Origin: an uncultured Acetatifactor sp.
GTDB taxonomy: Bacteria > Bacillota > Clostridia > Lachnospirales > Lachnospiraceae
Direction of reading: 5' to 3'
Length of the DNA stretch: 43,967 nt
Assembly: GCA_910586215.1 (NCBI GenBank)
Contig: CAJUGH010000033.1
Location: forward strand, 1 to 43,967
Positions 17,508 to 25,408 of this stretch are shown here, in pieces. The translations under genes and the position numbers were made by a program. Position 1 is the first letter of the stretch; every line of letters starts with the position of its first letter. Below the pieces are notes generated by a model. The model ran no database searches. It was not told the origin of the DNA and worked only from the letters and a program-made list of their open reading frames with translations.

Positions 17508-18989
17508 TTACTTCCCGTCCTGCAACTCCATATATTTCCTTAGTACAAAATGCATGCAGGTACCTTCTCCTTCCCTGCTGGTGGCCCAGATATATCCGCC
17601 ATGATCCTCCACAATCTTCTTCACAATGGACAGGCCAATCCCACTTCCACCCTGTGCGGAATTCCGGGAGGCGTCCGTCCTGTAGAACCGCTCAAATATC
17701 TTGGGCACATCCTTCTGGGCAATCCCCTTGCCATTGTCCTCTATCTCCACCCGTATGGAATCCCTCTCATCCAGGATCCGGATGTCAATGACACCATGGG
17801 GCTTATCCAGGTATTTTACGCTGTTGCTGATAATGTTATTGATGACTTTCTTCATCTGTTCCGGATCCGCGATCACCAGCGTATCCGGTTCCGCCAGGTT
17901 CGAATAGTTCAGTTCAATGTTCTTCGATTCCAGGTCCAGCCCCACTTCCTCCACGCAGTCATCAAAGTAATCTGCCACATTGATGCGATGGAAATTATAC
18001 GGGATCCTGTTATTGTCAATACCTGAATAAAATGTCAGTTCATTGATCAGCCGTTCCATCTCGTTCGCCTTGTTGTAGATGGTTTTGATATATTTATCCA
18101 TCTTCTCTGATGTGTCTGCCACCCCATCCATGATGCCCTCCACATATCCCTTGATGGCTGTAATAGGGGTCTTCAAATCATGGGAGATATTGCTCACCAG
18201 TTCCCGGTTCTGAAGTTCCTGTTCTTTCTTCTCCTCTGTACTCTCCTTCAGCCTAAGCCGCATGTCTTCATAATTCCGGTACAGATCCCCGATCTCTCCC
18301 CTGGCATCCGTCTGCAGGGCATACTCAAAATTCCCCTCCTTTATCTTGCGCATGGCTACATTCAACTCATTAATGGGATTGAACACCCCCCTGTGGATCC
18401 ATTTGGTAAGCATGATACCCGTGAACAGCAGAATTAGGAACATCGCTACCAGCATATCCACCAGCAGGTTCCTGGAGATCATAAAATTTATCCTGGAAAC
18501 CACAAAGGCGCTGCCCTTGCTGCCATCGGTGAACATAAAATCAATCTGTCTGACAAACTTGTCATATTCATCATAATAGTATCCAGGTTCTTCTACGGAA
18601 TCCCCACTGCCGAATTTAGGAAGCTTCAGAAAAATGTTCTCTGCTGCCGTCTTGTTCCCGGCATAATACAATTCCTCATCCTTCCGCACGATGATATAGG
18701 TAGAGCGCCTGGTCGTCCTGGAATTCACATACTCCAGATACTCCAGGTCTTCCAGCCTGGAAGGGTCTTCCTGCACCTGTTCCCACAGCATATGATAAGC
18801 CCTGTCTGTGGCTTCCACCACCTCCTGCATGCTCTCTGACATGGCATCATAGTCCATCTGTCCAAAAGACAGCCCCTTCTGCGCATTCATCAGATACAGT
18901 CCGATTGCAAAGAAAGCCACCGCCGCCAACACCATGGGCAGTACAATAATGGTAATGAAAACAACCCTTAATCTCGTCTTAAATTTCAT
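17508..18989 (-). CDS. Membrane sensor histidine kinase
   Basis: A 493-residue two-component sensor. Membrane segment one is at about residues 9-33, followed by an extracytoplasmic sensor region to about residue 170, a second membrane segment at about 175-196, a HAMP linker (about 198-250), and the kinase core. The phospho-acceptor is H270 in SNISHDLKTPITAIKGY; the N box is KVINNIISNSVKYL, the G1 box EDNGKGIAQKDVPKIFERFY, and the G2 box GGSGIGLSI. The start at 18989 is preferred over upstream in-frame codons because GGGGA lies 5 nt upstream and the protein then begins just before the first helix. It is divergent from the perR unit and upstream of its response regulator. Confidence 0.94.
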   Translation of the reverse strand: MKFKTRLRVVFITIIVLPMVLAAVAFFAIGLYLMNAQKGLSFGQMDYDAMSESMQEVVEATDRAYHMLWEQVQEDPSRLEDLEYLEYVNSRTTRRSTYIIVRKDEELYYAGNKTAAENIFLKLPKFGSGDSVEEPGYYYDEYDKFVRQIDFMFTDGSKGSAFVVSRINFMISRNLLVDMLVAMFLILLFTGIMLTKWIHRGVFNPINELNVAMRKIKEGNFEYALQTDARGEIGDLYRNYEDMRLRLKESTEEKKEQELQNRELVSNISHDLKTPITAIKGYVEGIMDGVADTSEKMDKYIKTIYNKANEMERLINELTFYSGIDNNRIPYNFHRINVADYFDDCVEEVGLDLESKNIELNYSNLAEPDTLVIADPEQMKKVINNIISNSVKYLDKPHGVIDIRILDERDSIRVEIEDNGKGIAQKDVPKIFERFYRTDASRNSAQGGSGIGLSIVKKIVEDHGGYIWATSREGEGTCMHFVLRKYMELQDGK

Positions 18990-19078
18990 GAGGATCCCCA
19001 TCTCCCATCCAAAGTAAAAATAGTATAACATATTTTCTCCATTAGTGTATAAATTCCACAAAATATTATCCTTAAAAA

Positions 19079-19106
19079 AGTATAAACCCTATTGACATTA
19101 GGACAA
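19079..19106 (-). promoter_or_regulatory. Putative promoter of the two-component genes
   Basis: On the minus strand TTGTCC (19101-19106) and TATACT (19079-19084) are separated by 16 bp, about 90 bp before the kinase start. The -35 match is only four of six. It overlaps the divergent perR promoter, so the two units could compete or be co-regulated. Confidence 0.4.
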
Positions 19107-19139
19107 AATACAATATAATAGAAAACAGGAATCATTCCT
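19092..19139 (+). promoter_or_regulatory. perR promoter with adjacent palindrome
   Basis: TTGACA (19092-19097), 16-bp spacer, TATAAT (19114-19119). From 19127 to 19139, where transcription should begin, lies the perfect palindrome AGGAAT-C-ATTCCT. It does not match the PerR/Fur box as I know it, but its position right at the start site fits an operator or a 5' hairpin. Confidence 0.75.
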
Positions 19140-19167
19140 ATTTTTTAGGAAAGGAGAAAGGGCAGCA

Positions 19168-19566
19168 ATGGCAGCGCTCAAGCACAGCAGACAGCGGGAA
19201 ATGATCAAGGAATTCCTCATGTCCCGAAAAGACCACCCCACCGCGGATGTGGTATACAGCAATGTCCGTCTGCGCAATCCCAATATCAGCCTGGGAACCG
19301 TGTACCGTAATCTAACCCTCCTGGCCCAGATCGGTGAGATCCAACGGCTGCGGATCGGCGATGGAATTGACCATTTTGATGCAGATACTTCCCCTCATTA
19401 TCATTTCGTGTGCACGGAATGTGGCAGTGTCATGGATCTGAAGATGGACAGCATCGAGGGGATTAAGGATATTGCCGGGGCTGATTTTGATGGCCATATA
19501 GACGGTCATGTTACTTATTTCTATGGAACCTGCGGCCACTGTTCCCACGGGCCGGATTCGTCCTGA
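19168..19566 (+). CDS. perR: Fur-family peroxide-type repressor (PerR-like)
   Basis: A 132-residue Fur-family regulator. The N-terminal winged helix (about 1-80) has PTADVVYSNVRLRNPNISLGTVYRNL, where SLGTVYRNL is the family DNA-recognition helix. The metal-sensing site is visible as DHFDADTSPHYHFVC (D, H and H ligands), and a structural zinc site as CTEC together with the C-terminal CGHC. The spacing of D and H ligands fits PerR, which reports peroxide by oxidation of its ligands, better than Fur or Zur, though sequence alone cannot settle that. It heads a unit with reverse rubrerythrin and rubredoxin, the classic clostridial peroxide-defence genes. AAGGAG lies upstream at a somewhat long distance. 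Confidence 0.88.
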   Translation: MAALKHSRQREMIKEFLMSRKDHPTADVVYSNVRLRNPNISLGTVYRNLTLLAQIGEIQRLRIGDGIDHFDADTSPHYHFVCTECGSVMDLKMDSIEGIKDIAGADFDGHIDGHVTYFYGTCGHCSHGPDSS

Positions 19567-19654
19567 TCTGGCAGAATAGACCCTCCCAGACAAAAGGCTT
19601 TTATAGCTTTTTATAGAATTATCCATCATTTTTCAAGAAAAGGAGACAAGTATT

Positions 19655-20194
19655 ATGAAGTATGTATGTCAAGTATGTGGTTATGTTCACGAAGGGGATG
19701 CCGCACCTGCCGAGTGTCCTGTATGCCATGCACCTGCTGAGAAGTTCACCGTACAGGCAGGCGAGAAGACCTGGGCCGCAGAGCATGTGGTAGGCGTTGC
19801 ACAGGGTGTACGCGAGGATATTATTGCTGATCTCCGCGCTAATTTCGAGGGCGAGTGCTCTGAAGTAGGCATGTACCTGGCCATGGCAAGGGTAGCCCAC
19901 AGGGAAGGATATCCCGAAGTAGGCATGTACTATGAGAAGGCTGCCTACGAAGAGGCCGAGCATGCTGCTAAGTTTGCTGAACTGCTGGGTGAAGTTGTAA
20001 CCGATTCCACCAAGAAGAACCTGCAGATGAGGGTAGATGCCGAGAACGGTGCTACTGCTGGCAAGGTTGACCTGGCAAAGAGGGCAAAGGAACTGGGCCT
20101 GGATGCCATCCACGACACCGTACACGAGATGGCAAGGGATGAGGCCAGACACGGCAAGGCGTTTGAAGGTCTTCTGAACAGATACTTCGGCTAA
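19655..20194 (+). CDS. Reverse rubrerythrin (NADH peroxidase type)
   Basis: A 179-residue non-haem iron peroxidase. The rubredoxin-like FeS4 domain comes first (CQVCGY at 5-10 and CPVCHAP at 21-27), which is the reversed order that defines reverse rubrerythrins. A four-helix ferritin-like domain follows with di-iron ligands in EGECSEVGMY, YEEAEHAAKF and ARDEARHGKAF (E-x-x-H motifs). It reduces H2O2 with electrons from rubredoxin and NADH in anaerobes. AAGGAG is 8-9 nt upstream of the ATG. It lies 88 nt after perR and 93 nt before rubredoxin. The last 37 nt of the gene are duplicated just downstream (see the repeat at 20158-20250). Confidence 0.95.
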   Translation: MKYVCQVCGYVHEGDAAPAECPVCHAPAEKFTVQAGEKTWAAEHVVGVAQGVREDIIADLRANFEGECSEVGMYLAMARVAHREGYPEVGMYYEKAAYEEAEHAAKFAELLGEVVTDSTKKNLQMRVDAENGATAGKVDLAKRAKELGLDAIHDTVHEMARDEARHGKAFEGLLNRYFG

Positions 20195-20250
20195 CCGGCA
20201 AACGCCTCGGCGTTTGAAGGTCTTCTGAACAGATACTTCGGCTAACCGGC
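20158..20250 (+). repeat. 42-bp direct duplication of the rubrerythrin 3' end
   Basis: Positions 20158-20199 (the last codons, the stop and 5 nt beyond) are repeated without change at 20209-20250. The 9-nt spacer AAACGCCTC with the start of copy two makes the palindrome AAACGCC-TC-GGCGTTT. The first copy keeps the gene intact; the second copy is noncoding sequence between rubrerythrin and rubredoxin. Confidence 0.95.
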
Positions 20251-20287
20251 ATCACACTTATCACAACTTGGAAAGGAGATTTTTATC

Positions 20288-20461
20288 ATGCAGAAATATT
20301 TTTGTAACCCTTGTGGCTATACCTATGATCCTGAGAAGGGAGATCCCGAGCACGGCATCGAACCTGGTACTGCTTTTGAGGATCTGCCAGATGACTGGTG
20401 CTGCCCTCTGTGCGGCGTGAACAAGAGCATGTTCCAGCCCTGTATTGAGAATTACAATTAA
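20288..20461 (+). CDS. Rubredoxin
   Basis: A 57-residue electron carrier with one Fe bound by four cysteines. CNPCGYTYDPEKGDP (C6, C9) and CCPLCGV (C39, C42) form the two CxxC loops, and the family residues Y11, Y13, DPE and DDW are present. It passes electrons to rubrerythrin. The start follows a strong GGAAAGGAG site 7-8 nt upstream. It ends the perR unit, before a terminator. Confidence 0.95.
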   Translation: MQKYFCNPCGYTYDPEKGDPEHGIEPGTAFEDLPDDWCCPLCGVNKSMFQPCIENYN

Positions 20462-20502
20462 GACGTGGATTACAGGGAGAAAAAATCAGCAGAAATCCAT
20501 AG

Positions 20503-20542
20503 AAACAGAAAGGACAGGCGGCATCAGCCTGTCTTTTCTGTT
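20503..20542 (+). terminator. Terminator after rubredoxin
   Basis: GACAGGC (20513-20519) and GCCTGTC (20527-20533) form a 7-bp stem, extended on both sides by A and T runs (AGAAAG before, TTTTCTGTTTT after). The flanks let it work on either strand, so it can also stop the minus-strand ATPase gene that ends at 20585. Confidence 0.8.
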
Positions 20543-20584
20543 TTGACCATGATTCTTCCAGGAATTTTGTTCTCCGTCATTTCC

Positions 20585-21463
20585 TTACAGTTTTCCAAGT
20601 GAAGTCCCTTCAAACTCCCTCTCATGTCCCTTAAAGAAATCATAATAAGCCCTAATTCCCGGCAGATGCGTCCACTTCTTCACGTCCACCGGTTCCTCGT
20701 CCAGGTCGTAAATCTTGGCTCCACGCATGGCCAGCAGGAAAGGGGAATGGGTGGAGATGACAAACTGGCAGCCGAAGAATCGGGCAGAGTCTTCCAGGAA
20801 TTTCAGCAGTTCCTGCTGTCTTAGGGGGGAGAGGCTGTTCTCTGGCTCATCCAGCAGGTACAGGCCATTCTCCTGGATCTTCTCCGAGAAATAGAGGAAG
20901 GCGCTCTCCCCGTTGGAATGCTCCCTCACATTGTCCATAAGCTGGCTCCGGACATACTTAGACTGGGTCCTGCGCCTGGCTTCGGTGACTTTTTTCAGCT
21001 TCTCGTAATCTTCCAGGGATCTCATCTGGAAATGGGCATATTTGTTCTCCAGGTAGTCCTCGAACAGTTCCTCCCGCTTCTGGTCAATGCCGTCATTTAG
21101 GTTCCTTAAGTTCAAGATAAAGTCAAACACATCATCACTGGTGATGATCCTGCTGACCGGCGGCACCTTACCCCGCACTTCAAATTCACACATCCTTACA
21201 TAATCCCCGAAGAAATTACTGCGGTTGTAGGGTGTGTCCCGCTTCACCCCCAGCTTCTCTGCAATCACGTTCAGCGCCGTGGTCTTCCCGGAGCCATTCC
21301 CCCCGTAGAGAATCGTCACCGGCTCAAAGTCCAGCATCTGCAGCCCATGCCTGGACAGGATCTGAAAGGGGTAGACCGAATCATAACAGGTCCTCTTAAT
21401 CCCCAGGATGAAGTCATACTCCCTCTCTATACCCGGAAAGGAAAAATGTGACAGATAAATCAT
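20585..21463 (-). CDS. AAA-family ATPase (AAA_21/RecF-like)
   Basis: A 292-residue ABC/SMC-style ATPase. Walker A is GGNGSGKT (54-61), the Walker B region is LYLLDEPENSLSP (about 201-213), which includes the D-loop start, and the switch histidine lies in VISTHSPFLL. The middle part carries a helical insertion (about 110-185, with EDYLENKYAHFQMRSLEDYE). Proteins of this group are found singly or in defence cassettes; here the only partner is a 77-residue protein whose TGA overlaps this ATG (ATGA), indicating coupling. AGGGAG is 8 nt upstream. The specific role is unknown. Confidence 0.85.
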   Translation of the reverse strand: MIYLSHFSFPGIEREYDFILGIKRTCYDSVYPFQILSRHGLQMLDFEPVTILYGGNGSGKTTALNVIAEKLGVKRDTPYNRSNFFGDYVRMCEFEVRGKVPPVSRIITSDDVFDFILNLRNLNDGIDQKREELFEDYLENKYAHFQMRSLEDYEKLKKVTEARRRTQSKYVRSQLMDNVREHSNGESAFLYFSEKIQENGLYLLDEPENSLSPLRQQELLKFLEDSARFFGCQFVISTHSPFLLAMRGAKIYDLDEEPVDVKKWTHLPGIRAYYDFFKGHEREFEGTSLGKL

Positions 21464-21693
21464 TTCATAAGCTCCCTTAACTCCTGTAATAATTCCAGGT
21501 CTGACTGCTGTACCTTGATGTTGGCGGTGACAGGGCCTTCCCCAGGCCTTGTCACCGTACATTCTACCACGGTTCCCTCCTCTAAGGGCCTGGACATGAC
21601 GGACTTCACAAATGCTTCAAATTTCGGATGGTTCGCTGAAAACTGGGCTTTTGCCGCCATCAGTTTCATGAGGGATGTAGGGTTCATTGCCAT
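21460..21693 (-). CDS. Small conserved-looking protein upstream of the ATPase
   Basis: A 77-residue soluble protein with an amphipathic N-terminal helix (SLMKLMAAKAQF), a beta-rich middle (EGTVVECTVTRPGEG) and a C-terminal leucine-rich helix (LELLQELRELMK). No family is recognised. The start has AAAGGA 6 nt upstream. Its stop codon overlaps the ATPase start by ATGA, so the two are translated together and may act together. Confidence 0.75.
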   Translation of the reverse strand: MAMNPTSLMKLMAAKAQFSANHPKFEAFVKSVMSRPLEEGTVVECTVTRPGEGPVTANIKVQQSDLELLQELRELMK

Positions 21694-21739
21694 GGATTAT
21701 CCTTTCTATTGTTGGAGTATCATATAAAATGCCGGAAAC

Positions 21740-22525
21740 TCACCTCTCCACCGGTTCCAGTTTTCCATGGAGCACATACCTGGCATCCTCGAAATTATAG
21801 GCACAGGTAGAAAGCACCACATACCTGGCACCAGGATCCAGGACACTTTCCTCTCCGGGGCCAAGGTCTGCCTGGAAGTCTGACAGCTTCAGGCACCGGG
21901 CCAGGTAGTCCTCCAGTTCCTCACAGGACGCATCAAAGGTGGTGTAGGTGTCTGATGTGGCAGCCGTGGTATAGCCTGCAAAGAGCAGGATCTGATAGTC
22001 CTGTTCCGGGGTCAGGAGCCACATCACTGGATGGCTCTCATAGAATTCCTGGTCCTTCCATTCGTCCAGGCAGGCGAACATGGAACCGTTTTTCATGTGA
22101 TGCCCATAGATGATTGTGTTGGAATCCACAAATCCAGGACGGTTGGTGGCTTCCACAAATATGGAGCCGGCCGTCTGGTGTTTGCGGTTTATATTCCGGC
22201 GCAGGTAGTAGTCATTGTCCGGTCCCTGTAGCACAGGGTAGTTGATCACCGTGTCCTCACAGTAGATCCAGCCAATCACGTCACTGTTGATCTCCCTAAG
22301 CTTCCCAAAATCCACTTCCAGAGGAATACCTGCCGTATCCTCCCCGGCCTCACCCAGGGTATCCCCGGCCCCGGCATCTGTGCGCCGGGTGAATTCCTCT
22401 GCTGCCTGTTCATAGACTTTGTCCTCCTGGGCATATTTATACTGCGTGTAGAGGATGATGCCGCCCATGGTGCAGAAGACTGCAAGTAGCAGCGCCATGA
22501 TGATATATCTTATTTTCTTGCTCAT
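21740..22525 (-). CDS. Class B sortase
   Basis: A 261-residue membrane-anchored transpeptidase. One N-terminal membrane segment (about 7-27), a linker, then the sortase barrel. The catalytic His is in IIYGHHM (about residue 139), the Cys is in VVLSTCAYNF (about 236), and an Arg follows in EDARYVLHG. The YGHHM and STC patterns match SrtB. It links surface proteins to peptidoglycan or builds pili. Upstream, GGAGG is separated from the ATG by a small hairpin AGGAT/ATCCT, an unusual arrangement that may lower translation. No neighbouring substrate with an NPQTN-type signal is visible; the surface cluster starts 2 kb away. Confidence 0.9.
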   Translation of the reverse strand: MSKKIRYIIMALLLAVFCTMGGIILYTQYKYAQEDKVYEQAAEEFTRRTDAGAGDTLGEAGEDTAGIPLEVDFGKLREINSDVIGWIYCEDTVINYPVLQGPDNDYYLRRNINRKHQTAGSIFVEATNRPGFVDSNTIIYGHHMKNGSMFACLDEWKDQEFYESHPVMWLLTPEQDYQILLFAGYTTAATSDTYTTFDASCEELEDYLARCLKLSDFQADLGPGEESVLDPGARYVVLSTCAYNFEDARYVLHGKLEPVER

Positions 22526-22619
22526 ATAGGATATCTATCCTCCTCGTATACGGTGCGGGTCTCTTATATGGTGTGGGCCCAGGTTGTCCTGTCGCCAAAG
22601 CAGTATTGCACTCCATGAT

Positions 22620-23070
22620 TTATGTCTGGAACATTATCACAAAAATACTTTCACAGATTTTTGCCACTTCTTCCTGCGTCCTGCCCATTAATTTTTCCCG
22701 GAACAGCTTCACCAACAGGTTATTGTATTCATATGCTGGCAGGTTCCCATGGTTATCTACCACATTCCGGATGAAATCATATAGCTGGCGTGTACGGTAC
22801 CTGGGATCATTTAACCGAAACCTTTTCATGTGTTCCCCAATAAAATTTTTCTCCGCATCAGAATATGTATGGTCTCCGTTAGCTGGTTCAAATTCCATAT
22901 GCAGGACATTATACTGTAATGCCAGTTCCTCCCACCTGTTCTATAAACAACTTCAACATCAACGTTTTTCCACTAGAATTATCCCCCACAATAACGCTAT
23001 CCAGATGCGGCAGTTCCCTTGCCAATATTTTGCTAATCGTACTGCGCATCTTTTCCTGTCCAAATTTCAT
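22620..23070 (-). pseudogene. Frameshifted small P-loop ATPase-like gene
   Basis: The frame starting at 23070 encodes a Walker A loop (VIVGDNSSGKTLMLKLF) but stops at 22909. A second frame continues from about 22940, reading EELALQYNVLHMEFEPANGD and on to 22620. Joining the frames near 22930-22945 gives one ~150-residue product, so a 1- or 2-nt indel has broken it. No Walker B is visible in the second part, so it may also have an internal deletion. Its start overlaps the end of the DUF262 gene by 38 nt, with AAAGGTGG upstream, showing that they formed one operon. Confidence 0.65.
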
Positions 23071-24171
23071 ATACTGTCTTCCACCTTTCATTCATGCTCC
23101 GCATTTTCACGGTGCCCTGCCTTGCATTTGCCACATATTTTGAATTTTTCAACACTTCATTGTATATCTGGGGTGTAATCAACTCATAAACACCCAGTTT
23201 TTCATATACAATATAAAAGCTTTCCAATAATGCAACTTTTGAGGACTGGGTTGTAGTGACTTGAAGCAATGTGAAAAATTCTATTAAGCTTTTCCTGTAT
23301 TCTGCGATCTGTCTCCGTGTAAATTCCATGGCTTCCTCAGAAAAACGATCCAGCAGCCTCCCATAGGAGCCATTATATCCCTCTATTACAAAATCAAATC
23401 CATATTTCTTCTTTTTTATACTGGCATATTTTTTTAAAGCACAGAACCGCTGCAGCGTCTCCATGTCCTTCTCGCTTGCATCTTCCCTGCCCCATATCCT
23501 TCTCCAGGCACTATCATTTCTATTAAAATCATGAAGCATATCATAAAAGGCGCACCCATAGATTCCATTTCTCTGCTCCTGGGCAGATAATATGGAACCA
23601 CCTGTGTTCAGATTGGCGAATATCTGCCGCAATACAGATGGGCGTTTCTTACTATCGTCAACCTTAATCTCTATGACAGTAATGGTGGTATAATCCACAC
23701 GCCTTTTCACCTCCAGCGGCAAGGCGTCATAGTCCAAATTGATTACTTCCCCCTTCTTATTTTTTATTTCAATATGCAATTCTTCTAAGTCAAACTGGTT
23801 TCTAATTGCTTCTTCAAAGGTACAGTCCCCCACCGCCAGATCTGAAAAGTCCAAAGAACTATTCCTGCGATTATTCAAGTAATAGCCAATGTAATAAAAA
23901 AACAAGCTCATGATCCTCTGTTGGCCGTCAAGCACTTCCAGTTGGTTTTTTCATTCCTACAGGTGTAAATCGGTGGAATGGGCAGGCCAAAGATCAGTGA
24001 TTCCACCAGGGAAACAACCTGCTCTTTCGTCCAGCGGTATTTTCTCTGGTACTTAGGTATGATATACAGATTCTCATTTACACTCTCCACAAGTGTCCGA
24101 AATCCCACATCTGTCTTGTATTGTTGAATACCCATTCCCTTCAAATCAACTATTCCATCATAACCAAACAC
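23033..24171 (-). pseudogene. Frameshifted DUF262 protein (GmrSD/SspE-like N-terminal domain)
   Basis: Frame one begins at a GTG (24171) with AGGAGG 11 nt upstream and reads IIPKYQRKYRWTKEQVVSLV, the typical DUF262 start. It continues to CRNEKTNW and then leaves frame at about 23940. Frame two resumes with EVLDGQQRIMSLFFYY, where DGQQR is the catalytic ParB/DUF262 motif, and runs to 23033. Restoring one G (TGG-GAA) joins them to a ~380-residue protein. DUF262 proteins cut modified DNA in type IV systems such as GmrSD or serve in phosphorothioate systems such as SspE; the DUF1524 HNH domain of GmrSD is absent here. The frameshift could be a sequencing error. Confidence 0.75.
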
Positions 24172-24246
24172 AACACTATCCTCCTAAAACACCTTCCCGC
24201 CAGATTCACCTAAAATTGCTTCTGCTTCTATTATAGGCAATGTCTA

Positions 24247-24443
24247 TAGGAAAAACAACTGCTTTTTCCTATGATAGATATCCTGTCTCTTACTTGTCCG
24301 AAAACACTTTAGCATCCATCGTTGGGGTATTGACCCTCGCGGCATTCGCAAAGTCAATGAAATTGACTTTAATATGCGTACAAGTACGCCTACTTAGCTC
24401 ATTGCTCGCGGGAATAAAACTGGCGGGACATTACAGCCCCGCC
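24247..24443. repeat. Multi-hairpin intergenic region
   Basis: The gap between the DUF262 gene and the SipW-type gene holds four perfect hairpins: TAGGAAAAA/TTTTTCCTA (24247-24271), AAAGTCAAT/ATTGACTTT (24350-24370), GCGTAC/GTACGC (24376-24389) and GGCGGG/CCCGCC (24422-24443). No gene is seen. The A-rich first stem and the GC-rich last stem could end transcription of the surface cluster. The CCTCGCGG piece at 24345-24352 also occurs in copies A and B of the structured element, but the rest differs. Confidence 0.65.
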
Positions 24444-24470
24444 GTTAAAATGCTACTTATTCACTATCTA

Positions 24471-25109
24471 TCATACAACTGGATCAGACTTGCCTGGAGT
24501 TCCTTCTGCCTCACTGCCTTCTTCTGCTGCACCAACCTTTGCCACATCTTCCGTTGCGGTCTTTGTTTTGGCTGTTTGCTTTTCTGTCTGTTCGTCTTGC
24601 TGTTTCTGCCGCTCCCTGGCCCGGTCACGGAGTCTCGTGGCCAGCATGTTGAACAGGACGCCGCAGGCCGCATAGCAGATCACATATATCTTGCCCAGGC
24701 CGCTGTTGTAGATCACCAGGAACTGACCCAGAAAAGGGACATGATATTTCACCCGGCCCACCATGCTGGCATAGGGGATGGTATTCAGATCCTCCTGGGC
24801 ATTGGCATCGCCTTTGGTGACAAATTCCCCTTCTACCAGGCGGTTCTGCACCACCCGGTGGGTGACTGTGCCGCCCAGGCTGTGGTAGGCAATCACTTCG
24901 CCTTCCTGGACGTCCGCAGGCTGCATGGGTTCCACATACACCAGACTGCCCACGGGAATGGCTGGTTCCATGCTGCCGGTCAAGATATTATAGACCTCAT
25001 AGCCCATGAGACGTGGGATCGTGACCGGAAGGAAAGTCGCGATCACGGACAGCAGGATCAAGGTTCCCAGTATGTTACAGATGGCAGGGGCTATCTTCCC
25101 GCGCTTCAT
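24471..25109 (-). CDS. SipW-type signal peptidase I
   Basis: A 212-residue membrane peptidase of the ER/SipW branch (serine-histidine). Membrane segments at about residues 10-32 and 140-160 frame the catalytic domain. Ser is in TGSMEPAIPVGS (about 45), His is in GTVTHRVV (about 82) in place of the bacterial Lys, and Asp is in TKGDANAQED (about 98-102). The C-terminus is a long charged tail (E, K, T-rich). SipW enzymes process TasA/CalY-type precursors; two such proteins are encoded in the same cluster. AGGGAGG is 7 nt upstream. It is the last gene of the cluster, about 300 nt beyond its neighbour and behind a hairpin. Confidence 0.9.
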   Translation of the reverse strand: MKRGKIAPAICNILGTLILLSVIATFLPVTIPRLMGYEVYNILTGSMEPAIPVGSLVYVEPMQPADVQEGEVIAYHSLGGTVTHRVVQNRLVEGEFVTKGDANAQEDLNTIPYASMVGRVKYHVPFLGQFLVIYNSGLGKIYVICYAACGVLFNMLATRLRDRARERQKQQDEQTEKQTAKTKTATEDVAKVGAAEEGSEAEGTPGKSDPVV

Positions 25110-25256
25110 GTTTATACCTCCCTGCCCGCTTCAAGAGTGGAACGTACATACCTTCCTGCGGACATATCAATCATAATTCCGGACAGCATCAGCCTTTTCC
25201 TGCAATTCCATGTATAAACGTCTGCTATCAATCCTACATCTCCCGCCCATTTCGAA

Positions 25257-25279
25257 AGAGGGGGAACGTATCCCCCTCT
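25257..25279 (-). terminator. Hairpin in the 300-nt spacer before the SipW-type gene
   Basis: An 8-bp GC-rich stem, AGAGGGGG/CCCCCTCT with a 7-nt loop, is followed on the minus strand by only TTTC. It may partly stop transcription from the upstream surface genes before the peptidase gene. The rest of 25110-25408 shows no gene. Confidence 0.5.
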
Positions 25280-25408
25280 CACAGGCATCCGATTCCTTAT
25301 CTGGAAACAGCCTTCCTCCAGGAATTGTCAGTCTCTATCTCTTCCAATGCTATCCTCTTACGCTTTCTCCTGCGCTGCCTCTTTACAGCATCTTACTGCG
25401 CAGATTTC

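Noticed and set aside
22620..22898. Independent 92-residue gene
   Set aside because: Upstream in-frame codons continue the P-loop protein in a shifted frame, so it is the second half of a broken gene.
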